A model generated the notes under the pieces. The model was not told where the DNA came from and searched no databases. It worked only from the letters and a program-made list of their open reading frames with translations. Shown one piece after another: positions 32,501-43,684 of a stretch of DNA of 64,000 bases (position 1 is the first letter of the stretch; the number at the start of each line of letters is the position of its first letter). The stretch is taken from NCBI RefSeq assembly GCF_000149955.1, contig NC_030997.1:310001-374000 (forward strand), given 5' to 3'. The position numbers and the translations under genes are program-made. The stretch is from Fusarium oxysporum f. sp. lycopersici 4287. Taxonomy: Eukaryota; Ascomycota; Sordariomycetes; Hypocreales; Nectriaceae.

Positions 32501-35089
32501 TCAAACAGTAAACTCGTGATAACCCGATCCAACAGTCTTCGTTTTCTGCGTACCCGGCAACGTAACCTTAGCCTTCGTGTTCGGCGGAATCCTAACCTTG
32601 AGGTGAAACTTCCCATTCGTCACAGTCCAATCCGTGGAGATGGTTCCATACTGACTAACATACGTTGCACTTGCATGAGAAAGGTTACCTCCTGGAATAG
32701 GCGCAATAGCGACAGTCTTGTACCCAGGCTCCAAAGGCGCGATTCCTCCAATGACTTGATGCATCCAATTGGCGACAGATCCAAAAGAGTAATGGTTGAA
32801 GCTGGTCATCTCACCGGGATTGACGGTGCCATTGGGCAGCATACTATCCCATCGCTCCCAAGTTGTTGTACCGCCCATTACGACTTGATATAGCCATGAT
32901 GGAACCTTCTCTTGGAGAAGCATGCGGTAGAAGACATCTGTGGCATTGATGCCGGTGAGTGCAAATCCAAGTGGTGAAGTACCTGCGAAGCCAGTACCGA
33001 CAAGATAGTCATTGTTCTTGATGATATCTCGCAGGGTGTCAGAAGCCGCCTTCTTCTGCTTGTCGTCCTTGAGAAGGTCAAAAGCTAGGGACAGAGCATA
33101 GGCGGTCTGAGTTCGGTTGCCCAACTTGCCACCCGGTGCCCAAGAATTCTGGAACTCTCGTTTGAGATCAGAGCGTTGAGTCTGGTACTTCTTGGCCAGT
33201 TTGGAGTCGCCAAGGGCCCCAGTGATTTGAGATAATGTCTCCGTCATCTTGATCAAGTACGCATCCGAGACCAAGATCTTGTGCGTCGTCGCAGCCCCGG
33301 GGTCGTCGGAGGGTGCAAGAGGGTCAAGCCAGTCTCCAAACTGAAAGCTACTGCGGTTCCAAAGACCAACATCGTTTCGCGAAATACCAGTATCGATCCA
33401 ATTCTGGGCTTGTGGGAGGTGTTCTTGGAGTAGCTTCTTATCACCAAAAGCCTGGTAAATGTTCCATGGGTTGGCGACAACCACGTCTCCCCACACTGAT
33501 GCTGGCTTGGGAGGTCTGTCCAGAAACCAAGGGATAGAAGGGACGTAAAATGGGGGAACCATCTCGTTCTGGGACATTTCGGACCAGATGTCCTTGTGCC
33601 AGCCCTTCCAGAAAGCCGATGTGTCATACAGGTAGTTCGATGTAGGGCAGAAGGCGTGTGCGTCACCGGTCCAGCCAAGACGCTCATCTCGCTGGGGGCA
33701 GTCTGTAGGAATGCTCAGGAAGTTACCCTTCATAGACCAGCGGACATTGGAGTGGAACTTGTTAAGAAGAGGGTTGGAACAGTTGAAGTAACCAGTCTCT
33801 TCCAGATCTGTATGAACAACGATGGCCTTGACACTATTCCCATCCAAGGGAGTCTCTTTAGGCCAGCCATCAAGTTCAGCGTAACGAAAACCGTGGAATG
33901 TGAACTTGGGCTCCCACTGAATAGGTCCCTTACCACTGAGAGTAAGGTAGTCCTCAGCCTTGGCTAGTCGAAGAGGTCGAATAGCCAATTCACCATCCTC
34001 CAGAACCTCGGCGTGTCGCAGTCGGATAGTGGTATTCTTGGGACCATCGACGTTCAATCGAAGCCAACCAACGAGATTCTGTCCAAAGTCGACAAGCTGT
34101 TTGCCAGAGGCGGATTTGAAGAAGCGCTGCGGCTTGACCTCCTCAACGCGTCGGACAGGCGGCTGTTCAGCAGGAACAAGTTCGCCGTCCACAGCCGGAA
34201 GCAGACGAGTGTCGGACCAGGAAGAACTCTTAAACCCAGGTTTCGACCATCCTTTGATGTCAGCTTCAAGAGTTGCGTTGTAGCGGTCTCCATCGTAGAT
34301 CTCGCCGGCGGTAGCAGGGCCAAAGCCTGACTTCCAGGTGGTGTCAGTGACAATCTTAACTGTCTTTCCACTCTTGGATTTCACATGAAGCTGCGCCAGA
34401 AGACCAGTAGAGTTGCCGTAGATGTTTCGTTGACCGCCTGCGAATCCCATTCGTCCAGCATACCAGCCTTCACCGACAAGTGCGCCTATCGCATTTGAAC
34501 CTGGGGTGAGGAGCTTGGTCACATCATAAGTGTCGTAGACGTGGCGATGGTGGAAGGACTGCCAGCCCGGGGCCAAGACACGGTCGCCGACCCGCTTCCC
34601 ATTGATTTCCGCCTCGTAAATGCCCAGGGCGGTGACGTAAAGCCTAGCTGAGGCAATATCATCAGGAAGCTTGAAGTCCTTGCGGAAGTAGACAGGCCGT
34701 TTGGCCGCATTGATGTCGACCTTGATAGTCGAGGCGATGGGCTTCACATTCTCCCAGCTCTTCTTGAAGAGTCCTGTCTCGACAGAGACCCAATCTGACC
34801 AGGGCGTCGAGGGCTGCTTTGACCGTCCGTGAGCACGGACTCTGACGGAGACAGGTTGGGCTTCTTCAAGTGGAGTATCGGGCCAGGGCTGGTAAAGAGA
34901 GTCGGAGGACTTGGAGGAGAAAGATTTGGGTTTGTCGCTGACGCTGCGAGAGACTTGGATGTCGTAAGAGCTCTGCTCCCAGTCAGGAGCATCACCGTCG
35001 AATCTCCATGAGATTCTTGGTGCCGTCTCTGCGATGCCCAGAGGTGAGCTGTAATGCTCAAAAGAGACCCGAGAGATTGACAGAGCCAT
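32501..35089 (-). CDS. GH78 alpha-L-rhamnosidase
   Basis: Single exon of 862 aa. It has the N-terminal beta domain (ETAPRISWRFD), then the (alpha/alpha)6 barrel with the hallmark CPQRDERLGWTGDA near residue 468, which holds the acidic active-site residues, and GEMTSFNHYSFGSV near the C-terminus with the second acidic region. No signal peptide is present, so an intracellular location is likely. GH78 enzymes release terminal L-rhamnose from rhamnogalacturonan fragments or flavonoid glycosides. Its position tail-to-tail with a secreted GH28 suggests intracellular finishing of imported pectin-derived oligosaccharides, which is inference. Length is normal for the family. Confidence 0.9.
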   Translation of the reverse strand: MALSISRVSFEHYSSPLGIAETAPRISWRFDGDAPDWEQSSYDIQVSRSVSDKPKSFSSKSSDSLYQPWPDTPLEEAQPVSVRVRAHGRSKQPSTPWSDWVSVETGLFKKSWENVKPIASTIKVDINAAKRPVYFRKDFKLPDDIASARLYVTALGIYEAEINGKRVGDRVLAPGWQSFHHRHVYDTYDVTKLLTPGSNAIGALVGEGWYAGRMGFAGGQRNIYGNSTGLLAQLHVKSKSGKTVKIVTDTTWKSGFGPATAGEIYDGDRYNATLEADIKGWSKPGFKSSSWSDTRLLPAVDGELVPAEQPPVRRVEEVKPQRFFKSASGKQLVDFGQNLVGWLRLNVDGPKNTTIRLRHAEVLEDGELAIRPLRLAKAEDYLTLSGKGPIQWEPKFTFHGFRYAELDGWPKETPLDGNSVKAIVVHTDLEETGYFNCSNPLLNKFHSNVRWSMKGNFLSIPTDCPQRDERLGWTGDAHAFCPTSNYLYDTSAFWKGWHKDIWSEMSQNEMVPPFYVPSIPWFLDRPPKPASVWGDVVVANPWNIYQAFGDKKLLQEHLPQAQNWIDTGISRNDVGLWNRSSFQFGDWLDPLAPSDDPGAATTHKILVSDAYLIKMTETLSQITGALGDSKLAKKYQTQRSDLKREFQNSWAPGGKLGNRTQTAYALSLAFDLLKDDKQKKAASDTLRDIIKNNDYLVGTGFAGTSPLGFALTGINATDVFYRMLLQEKVPSWLYQVVMGGTTTWERWDSMLPNGTVNPGEMTSFNHYSFGSVANWMHQVIGGIAPLEPGYKTVAIAPIPGGNLSHASATYVSQYGTISTDWTVTNGKFHLKVRIPPNTKAKVTLPGTQKTKTVGSGYHEFTV

Positions 35090-36235
35090 CTTTGCTGAGC
35101 TTGCTTGGCAATAAGACCGACATTAAGGCTGCTTGATCCCTCATTTTATAAACGTGTACAAGCATACACTAATCCTATTCCACGGTACAAAATTCGGACC
35201 TTCACAAGGACCGAGGTCTACTTTCACTATTGATCATCATCGAAAATACCGTCCTCAGCCTTCTCGCTGATTGATACCCCGAGAGTGTTCGATCATCTTG
35301 ACCGAGTGTTACATTGCGGGGAAGAATAAAATGAACTGGCTGGGGTAAAACGCGGGGAAATAAAGATGGACATCTCATGACAGGTCAGGGTTTGTCATCG
35401 CTGTAACATAACCCGTCGATCTGGAAACATATGCCGTCATCCACACATGGTTGCTATCGTAGCAACAATACCCCGAAGTGTTTAACGTCCAGGACGTGGT
35501 TATTAAGATAACAATTCATCATAATTAAGAAAAGATAATTGCCTTCAGTGTCGGGTCAAATCTCCTGACCTTTCAGTCAATTTACGCGTTCTTTATTACG
35601 ATACATGTCATTGAGTGACGGTGGATGGTTATGCATACAGGCCTTTTCCAAATCGGGACTAAATACTCCGCTGCTCAAATAGAGTTCTGTTCATCCTCGG
35701 ATTTTCCGAGAAACAGCATCGGAAAACCCGCGTTTTATTCATGGTCTCATCAACAGCTCCACATGAATCACTAAACACCGACCTTTGTAATCAAGGTTTA
35801 GAAACGGCCCGGAACTTTTGATTGCCTGAGGATGCAATATTGCAAGTAGGCCCATATAAGGTTAGATTGATAAAAAGGTCTTGAAATCCCTGCAAAGTAT
35901 ATCAGGTGGCGCGCAATATCAAAGGTTACCACGTCTCTAAACTTTTGGGCACCAAAGTATCTATGACCTTTATCTTATCAAGAACTAAAGTATAAATATT
36001 TCCCAAAATGAAAAGCTTCCCTGATGTTGCAAAATGCTTCCTTCTACCTAAGATAACTCGTGCCTATTGAAGCAAGATCGTGAGCCGAGAGAAACGAGGC
36101 CGTACCAAAGATATCCCATATAATTCTACAATTACAAGTGAAAGATGGCTTCTTCGTCCCCTTTTCGTCTATGGTATTACTATTTGCTATGCTAATACAA
36201 ACGGCCACTCTAACGAAGTAGTGATTCTGTGAAGA
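35090..36235. other. intergenic, GH78 promoter region
   Basis: About 1.1 kb with no open frame of note. AT-rich near 35500-36010. Apart from the TATA box of GH78, nothing was recognised. Confidence 0.45.
35144..35150 (-). promoter_or_regulatory. TATA box of the GH78 gene
   Basis: TATAAAA on the minus strand lies about 55 nt upstream of the GH78 ATG. Confidence 0.45.
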
Positions 36236-37565
36236 TCAAGTGCCTAGAAGGACATAGCAAGAGAAGGCCCGAGGAACAGGATTCGCTGATATCTTCCACA
36301 GATGCCGTTTCCAACAGTCCACTATGCCAGTCTGCTCCTCGAATGCAGTAAGTCTGCGTATACACAGCTCAAAGTTGAGCCTCATCTCTTTCAATATCGG
36401 GTTGTTTCTATCCTCCATCAACCTGCCCTCATCATTTTTCACGAATGAAAGGTAGTCCATCGGCAAGAGCCAGAATCCAGTGGCAATCTCTGTTCCCTTT
36501 GCTCTGAGGTCATCGATAAATAACCCAGCTGCACATTGCCATTTCTTGGCTCTGTTTGGGAGGCACTGGTGCAATGTGTCTCTATGGCTGAACATGCAGC
36601 CATAGCTGACTTCGTGCGAGAGCGTGATTTCCTTTCTAGCCAGCAGACGGAACCAGAAGCAAGCACTGAGTCTCATCCCCTCTATAGGTAGGTATTGAGG
36701 TGTATTGATTTTGGTCCTTGTATCCTCGAATTCGGGTAGGTAGAGACGAATGGGTACCAATGGCCAGGCTAACCCACGAAGGTCGGCCCATCGCGGATCC
36801 AGACATCCTGGTATGGTATCCTGAAAGCTGACGTTCCGCAGTCTTTTGAGGCCGTCTTTCCATAACTGACCCTCTATCGCATCTTTTGGAAACGAGTCGT
36901 ACCGACATTCCAAACCGTTATAACCAAAGAAACTCACCTTCAGGTCAGGGGCTAAGTTGACAAGGCCAACGTGCAAATGGTCCAGGGCCCAAACACAATG
37001 AGCAAAGCGGCCGAACCCTTCTGTAAGTCCCATGCATATGGTGTCCGATTCGGGACGAATGTAAAGCGTTCCCTTTTCGTACCGCCCCGGTTTCATATAA
37101 GTACACGGAATGTGCACTCGGTAGTATCTTTTTCCAGCCCGGCGCGACTCCGCGTTGACGTGGAAGAACTTAATTATGGCTGCTATGTCGTCAGCCATAA
37201 CGCCATATTCCTTCGTCGACTCCGGATTGACTTTGGTCTCTTGTCCGTTGGTCAGTCTGGGAGTAGTTGGGGAGTTAGGTACGTTGAAAAGTTCCTTGTC
37301 GAAAGGCCTGCCGTGGAGCAACCTCATAGTCTGTGCTGCATTGCTGCTTATTCGTTAGCATCATAGCACATTTGACATGGACATGGACAAACACTCACTC
37401 GCAATCCTCACCCAGGTTTTAAACATGTATGTTGAGAACTCTGTCCTTGATGAGGGCTTCTTTCCAGATCATGTCCCGAATCTCGATAGGGAGTTGAGTG
37501 AATTGAGGGACAGTTGCCCTTTCGTTGCTCTCAGGAGTGAGAAGAGGAAGGTTGAGTCCAGACAT
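36236..37565 (-). CDS. 2EXR domain protein, intron or frame break unresolved
   Basis: The ATG at 37565 opens MSGLNLPLLTPES, then FTQLPIEIRDMIWKEAL, the 2EXR motif that starts many fungal proteins of unknown role. The second part, from about 37330 to 36236, carries some 360 residues with no other recognised domain. The joint is unclear: the first frame ends in TAA at 37421-37419, before the good donors (GTGAGG, GTGAGT), and a phase-compatible splice needs a weak GTTTAA donor. A one-base indel before the GTGAGG donor would also explain it. Expected length is about 410 aa. If the frame is broken it is a recent pseudogene. No signal peptide. Confidence 0.6.
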
Positions 37566-39966
37566 GTTGGTGTTGGGAAGTTTTGTCAATGATGAGATGA
37601 AAGAGAGAAAGACAATAAACAAATGAAGTCCGATCCTTGTGCAACTTGTGTCTGTGCTTGCTTTTATAGTCTTGCTCTGCGAAGAATACTCGCGCACTAA
37701 AGTCAGACGAAACGAAGAAGCTTGGCATGTCAAACTTTGAGTTTTGCGTGTGAGTTCTGATACTTCAAATGCTAAAGGGAATCTTTGAAGTATAAGTTGG
37801 GCATGGCTGTTCAGAGCTATACTATCTGATTATACATAAAGCTTCGCGAATGATGCCTTGGGGGGTATGTAGACAGGAAAATAACACTGAAAGGATATTA
37901 GAGGTAGGAAGGAAACCAACTTCTGTGAGAGTATCCATCCGGAAGTCTTCTTCACTGGTAACCAAACATTCGTGCTATAGCATATAGATAAAGTCTACTT
38001 AGCTCTGCACTATAATTACCAGTAAGGTGAATAAAGGAAGAGTTTTCTCAGTAGGTTGGTAAGTCACATGACACGAAGTCTGCTGTAAGTAGATATTGGT
38101 TGTGAACATCGCAGAAGGAATATAGTTTCTGTTCGTGTGACTCCTCGTGAGTCCTTTCTTCATCTAAGATTATTTAGATTAAAGGGACAACGGGTTCTTA
38201 TATAGCAGGAATGGATATTCTTGTTCCCTGCAAATATGTACAGTGATCACTGATCTAACTCACGTATGTCCGGTTCAATCTTTAGACCTGGTACTGCCAC
38301 GAGCACACAGCAATATCAGCACAATTCTATATACCTTTTTACATCTGCGCCTTTGTTATGTCTTCAGCCATCCCTCTTTTGCTGTAATTTGTGTCCAACT
38401 GATTCAAGAAGCAGCTAGATCGTTCCAAGCAAGAAGAGACTTTCGAAACCGAACTAAACTGTGGATGTTTCGGTATAGCTTCTGATTGGCTCCTCAGGGC
38501 TGTAAAGAAATATGTCTTGCAATCATAGACCTTGTAACTAATAAAGTTGCTGATACTTTAACTTTTTGTGGCGATCCGTCGAATGATCTGCTGACTCACC
38601 TTGCGGACTTCAGAGACCCGAACCTTCAGGACATTATTAGGCCTTTATCAAGGGAAATACAGATAATGGGGGCGGACTTGGCCAAAGGTCCCGGTCTGTC
38701 ACATAAAACATCTAGAGCTGGAAGCAGAACATCATACACGCTCATGTCGTGTATATGAGGTTTGCATCCCTCTGCGTGCACCATGGATCATTTGAATAGG
38801 CTGCAATCCTATTATTGTCGTCGGACTTTTGTCGGGATGTCGACGTTAACAGGCAAGGTCGTGACTTTAAGCTTATTACGAAAGTATGTTGCAGTTAAAG
38901 ACCTGTGGCAGAGACCTTAACGTTACCGCACGAAGGTTGATTGGCTAGTCGGCCCAAAGGAGACTGACTTTACACGTGTCACTCTGGAATTTTGACTCAA
39001 TTACCAAAGTTCAGAACCTCTTGAAATAAGAGCCGGTGGGTACCTACACTGTTAACCTTGATAGACTTGATCTTTGAGGTGTTAGAGGATCATGCGTTCC
39101 AAATGTCCAAGTTCTTGTAAGCAAATTGTGTGATGATGCTCTTCATTAAAGCTTGGGACAGCCCTAATCAGGAATCAAGCAGGTTCAAGTGATCTAATAT
39201 TAGAACGCCATTGAGCTGCCTCTGATTGAGATATTCTGGGGCGCGGAAAAGACTTCTATTCTACTATACCCCCTGTCTTGCAGGTATCCAAATCACGCGG
39301 TATTAAACTCATGTTCTTTGTTTGTAGGTGGCCTCGCCCATCGCGGTATTGCCGATCTTGCTGTGACTCAAAATGTGGTCTTGTCGCATGATATCACCAT
39401 TTAGGACCTGGCGCATGTTTACTCGCAGGCCGTAGCACGAACCATCTCCAATCCTTCCAATCCTCAGTCTCAATATCTCACTGAAAGTCGTCCGATTAGC
39501 ATTGTGAGAGTCATTTTGTCGGTCACCAACATGTATACTCCATGCAACTTTAATTGCTTCAGCTGTAGGGCTCGATTGGCAGTGACTCCAGAGAGACTTG
39601 CGCGTGGCGGCATGCTCAGAGACTTCATGGTAAACGTAAATATAAAGAATCCGCACAAACACAAAATCAGTCACAATGTGAGCACAAATCTTGAGCGAAA
39701 GGTAGTATCGCTATTAGGCTTCCGGACCTTTCTATAAGTTCAACATATCCCCTTTCTTTCTTTGGAATGATCTTTCTCCTTCTCTCTTCCTACAGAAGTA
39801 TTTATTTACCTTCTACCTGAGGTTATCTGATTACACTATCAACAGCCCTCGATGAGTATGGGCTGGACTCTCATCACATACTGGAATTGATCTAAGTGAC
39901 GAAGGATCATTTCCATTTACAAAACTCAACCCAAGAACACCACCACTCCCGACCACCTATAAGCTA
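37566..39966. other. long intergenic interval, no gene called
   Basis: About 2.4 kb. Frames of 80-121 aa (38243-38485, 38486-38758, 39309-39674 minus) show no domain, signal peptide or convincing composition. The last 200 bases are CT-rich, consistent with a promoter for the gene at 39967. Confidence 0.4.
37662..37668 (-). promoter_or_regulatory. TATA box of the 2EXR gene
   Basis: TATAAAA on the minus strand lies about 100 nt upstream of the ATG at 37565, supporting that start rather than the in-frame codon at 37733. Confidence 0.45.
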
Positions 39967-41958
39967 ATGAAGCGACCTGCTGGCGACCATGACAACTCTC
40001 TTGAGGACATTAGGAATGATTCAGAGAAGCGACCGAGAATGGAACAAGATCAGATCGGGAGGCATCAGGCTTATCCTTTTAGGCCTGAACACAGGCCGTT
40101 CGTTCTTCCAGATGACAATGGAGTGGCCGGGCCCAGCCCTCTTACTCCGCCTGTCCAACACTGTGATCTCTACAATAATCCAGATGACGCCGCTCATGGG
40201 ATGGATGTACCGATGTCCAAGACGATCAATAACCTTTGCAACCATCTTCCACTCTCTCCTGCAACATCCCGTTCTTCAACCCCTGTTAGCGAGGATGTCT
40301 TCTCAATCACTCATTCCAATCTTGACTCTCCGCCTCGGAGCCCTGTTACAGACCCCGGCGAGGATTATCTGTCAAGTAGACTGCGAAACTCCTTTGCAGA
40401 CTGTACTTTGCAAAGCCCTCGCCCAATATCCTCTCAAACTTGCTCAGAGTCTCCTCCCTGCTTGCTTTCACCAGAGTACTATCAGGACCCTCCTTTTTTT
40501 AAGCCCACCCTTACCTCTGTCTTCGCAGACAAGAGCACCTTCCTCCCTCATATGGACATACGGTTCGCTAGCATGCCTTCTGAGATCGAGCCGAGAGACG
40601 CTCCTGTCTGCTTTGAACAGCAGCGCCTGGCAATGGAGAACTCTCTTCTTCCCGACCCACAGGAACGGGCTCTGTCTTGGATCATGTCGCACTACACCAC
40701 TGCCATGTCATCCCATGGGCCCCTCGAAAGATTTCCAGGCTATTATACGGAGGAAGATTATCCTGAGATTGAAATTACCTGGGAAGACACTTCTAGCAGC
40801 TATGTAGACTGTGATCCCATTCTGCCTGAGGTTGGCATCAAGAAATCTTCGAAAAGCCAGACAATGTACACATCTATGGAGATTGATCCTTACGGCTTTG
40901 GTATGAGCAGTTTCAATATTTCCAGATTGCCAGAGTGGGTTCGCGCCAGGATCATGTCTTTCTGTACTGAGCCAAAAGACCTCATTACCCTGATCAAATC
41001 ATCTCCAGTCTTCCTTCAACCATTTTGTCGGAACCGTCGTGCCATCGTCAGCCAAGTCATCAAGGGCATGAGGTTTCGCTTCGGCGGTGATATGCCTCAC
41101 AGCTGTCTTATGGCAGCACGGCTCCGTAATATGGAATCAAAGGGTGCTGAGGGCTGTCCTGAGGCTCTCAAGGCCACTGCCAAAAGAACCATCAAGTCAA
41201 TTTTAAGGCTCCCTCCAAAGGGGCCTCTGCTCCATCCCTTGTACAGTCTTCGACTCCTTATGTTTATCTCTGACACCCTTGATAAAGCTGAAATTGTGAC
41301 GACAAGCTATGCGCATCAAGCATGGACAAATGAAACTGGGGTCAAGAAGCTGGGACCGTCTCATACCGCTGGAGATATCGTGCTCTCTCAGACTGAGAGA
41401 AAAAGGTTCATAGATGCTATCTGCCTCTACGATGCTTATTGCATAGCTTTCTTCTCTGAAAACGCGATTTCATCTTATGATGACACCACGCTACGGCAGA
41501 GCTTCCTTGAAGATGATGGCGTACCGGGTGAAATCATCAAGCGGTTCTACAGCATCACACTCTACCTATACCACTTCTATCATTATTGTATAAGTATTGC
41601 TATAATGAAAAGGCACTATGACCTTTCTGCAAAGGGCGAGGACCCCAGCCTTTTTCTTCCTTCGAAAAAGCACATCGGCCAACTCGTCAACCATTTTGTC
41701 TGTAGCGGGCCAAGTGTTTTCCGAATGCTGCAAGACATGGGGGCTCCAGGACGGTATGACTTTATTTTAAAATTGCTTGATCGCTGCGAGACAGATGCAG
41801 AATATCTCCAGAAAATCACGTCCTCGCAGAGCAGAGGAGACAAGCAAGTCTGGGCATATCGCGAGATGGCGGACCTTAATCAGCAAGCGGTACGAACGGC
41901 ACAGCATTTCTGGGATCCAGTTCTTGTCGGGAGTATGCAAATAGCGTGCCATCGCTAG
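39967..41958 (+). CDS. large hypothetical protein with F-box-like segment
   Basis: Single exon of 663 aa. Residues 1-200 are disordered and rich in Pro, Ser and charged residues with repeated SP/TP sites, suggesting regulation by proline-directed kinases. Around residue 320 the segment FNISRLPEWVRARIMSFC, followed by DLITLIKSSPVF, resembles the F-box-like start of many fungal proteins, which could link it to an SCF ubiquitin ligase; this is a weak match. The C-terminal 300 residues are mainly helical with no recognised domain. No signal peptide. The single long frame with normal codon use is good evidence of a real gene; function unknown. Confidence 0.75.
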   Translation: MKRPAGDHDNSLEDIRNDSEKRPRMEQDQIGRHQAYPFRPEHRPFVLPDDNGVAGPSPLTPPVQHCDLYNNPDDAAHGMDVPMSKTINNLCNHLPLSPATSRSSTPVSEDVFSITHSNLDSPPRSPVTDPGEDYLSSRLRNSFADCTLQSPRPISSQTCSESPPCLLSPEYYQDPPFFKPTLTSVFADKSTFLPHMDIRFASMPSEIEPRDAPVCFEQQRLAMENSLLPDPQERALSWIMSHYTTAMSSHGPLERFPGYYTEEDYPEIEITWEDTSSSYVDCDPILPEVGIKKSSKSQTMYTSMEIDPYGFGMSSFNISRLPEWVRARIMSFCTEPKDLITLIKSSPVFLQPFCRNRRAIVSQVIKGMRFRFGGDMPHSCLMAARLRNMESKGAEGCPEALKATAKRTIKSILRLPPKGPLLHPLYSLRLLMFISDTLDKAEIVTTSYAHQAWTNETGVKKLGPSHTAGDIVLSQTERKRFIDAICLYDAYCIAFFSENAISSYDDTTLRQSFLEDDGVPGEIIKRFYSITLYLYHFYHYCISIAIMKRHYDLSAKGEDPSLFLPSKKHIGQLVNHFVCSGPSVFRMLQDMGAPGRYDFILKLLDRCETDAEYLQKITSSQSRGDKQVWAYREMADLNQQAVRTAQHFWDPVLVGSMQIACHR

Positions 41959-42308
41959 CCCACGACTAAGCTACAGTTGCGAAGCAGGCCTGACGCCTAG
42001 CCTTGCTCAACACTTTTTCTTCACTACCTCGGTATAGACTTTAAACAAGCTATGCTGTTTTTTATCTGAAAATTAGAAAACTAATAAATAATAGTACTTG
42101 TTTCTGGAATTAATTATTACCAGACTGCCATAAACCTTGATCATTACGACAAGGGCTGAGGCCCAGAGCACTCAGCTTACCTTCGACTTGACAATTACAG
42201 CAGCGTAGATGTGTTCATTTTTAAAACATCAAAGATTAGGTTAGAGGCTGACGGCCTGTGCTGCTTTTTCTAGTTTGCATCTCCATGTTAGCATCTATAA
42301 TGGCATCT
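41959..42308. other. short intergenic interval
   Basis: Tail-to-tail spacer between the F-box-like gene and the WW/zinc-finger gene; AT-rich, with TAATAAATAATA near 42080, a possible 3'-end processing region. No gene. Confidence 0.45.
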
Positions 42309-43684
42309 CTAATCCGAGTCCGAACTATTACTTGAATCGTACTTCCCAGTTCCTTTCTTAAACTTCGGCTCCGGCATATAAAGATGCGTCAGATTATGCG
42401 TCTCTCCTCTCTCCATTCCACGACACGTATTTCCTGCATCAAAGCACTTCTGACACGTATCCCAATCTCCATTATTGCAAATACCACAATAGTAGAACCC
42501 TCCATTGATCAAGAGGTTGCACACGTCGCAGTAGTACTTGGGATACACCTTGACCAAGTTATGCTTGCCCTTGCCTTTACAGACCTCTCCTTGGGCAAGA
42601 CAATCACGGCAGATATCGTAGTCACCACCGTCGCACTTCTTGCAGTGTGCGTAGGGACCGCTTATGACCTGATCGCAGATGTTGCATTCGAGGTCGACTT
42701 CCCATGCTGGAAAGTGGGCAAAGTCGGAGAAATCTTCTGCCGTGCGGCCATGCTTCTTGGCTTTGCGTTTATCTGGGAACACGTTAGTATTCTTTCAGAA
42801 AGGTATCGTATTTTATGTCTATCTTACCAATTCGTTCTTTGACAAAATATCCGGCTGCACCACCTGCAGCAAAACCTCCAGCTGCGGCCAGGAAGTTCGA
42901 TGACTTCTTCTCTTTCTCTGGAAGACTTGGTCGGGAGTCTTGCGGATTGGCGTACTGTGGCTGACCCGGATGGATCATCTGTCCACCATGGCTTCTTTTA
43001 TTCGAGTTTAGACTTCCTGGAAAGGCTGGCATGCCTTGAAGTGGCGGGAGGTCAGATGGAGCTTGCCAAGAGCTTCTGCCAGAAGTTTCGACGTAATACC
43101 ATTGCTGTGACTGTTCAGACCAATATGGCACCCATCTAGGAGGCGTAGGGCATGGATGGCCATGACCAGCAGTACCAGGTGCCACTATCGTTGGAGGCGA
43201 TTGGATCGAATGATTGTTTGGGGCTGCAGGAGCGCCGTAAGGGGCGTGTGCTGACGCGAACGATTGCACAGGCTGTCCTGGAGGTGCCGGTGATGACGGC
43301 CATTGTTGATGCTGAGGCTGCTGAGGAGGCTGGTAAGTATTGTAAGCTGGTGGCTGTGGACTTTGAGTTTGATGCTGGGCGTAATGTTGGTCTGGGTATG
43401 ACTGCTGCGACTGTCCGTGGTATGACTGATAGCCGGAATTCTGTTGGTTCTGTCCAGGGTAGGGAGGTTGTCCATGTCCTTGCTGCTGGTTCTGGTATTG
43501 ATTGTTGTAGGACTGATAGCTCTGTTCAGTACTTTGAGGCGCTGGCGAGGGCGCTATCATACACTGATCAGTGGATCCGATTGAAAGTCAAATATCGGAG
43601 CGCTTCACCTCCTTGTTGCTGCCCAAGGCGTTCACTCAGATTGAGCCCTTCAAATTCCTTCTTGAACTTATTCAAGAACGACAT
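42309..43684 (-). CDS. WW domain / glycine-zipper / tandem zinc-finger protein
   Basis: Exons 43684-43609, 43553-42828 and 42772-42309, with two 55-nt introns, give 421 aa. The first exon (MSFLNKFKKEFEGLNL) carries a start codon and a short amphipathic helix. Residues 30-130 are rich in Gln, Tyr, Ser and Pro, prion-like. A WW domain follows (WVPYWSEQSQQWYYVETSG, ending SSWQAP). Next is a Gly/Ala zipper, AAAGGFAAGGAAGYFV, that could insert in a membrane. The C-terminal third has two Cys-rich ZZ-like modules (CNICDQVISGPYAHC and CDVCNLLINGGFYYCGIC) separated by a His. WW domains bind Pro-rich ligands and ZZ fingers bind peptides or degrons. The combination is unusual; role unknown. Confidence 0.8.

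Noticed and set aside
39309..39674. 121-aa minus-strand open frame
   Set aside because: No domain, signal peptide or homologous pattern; an overlapping frame exists on the other strand.
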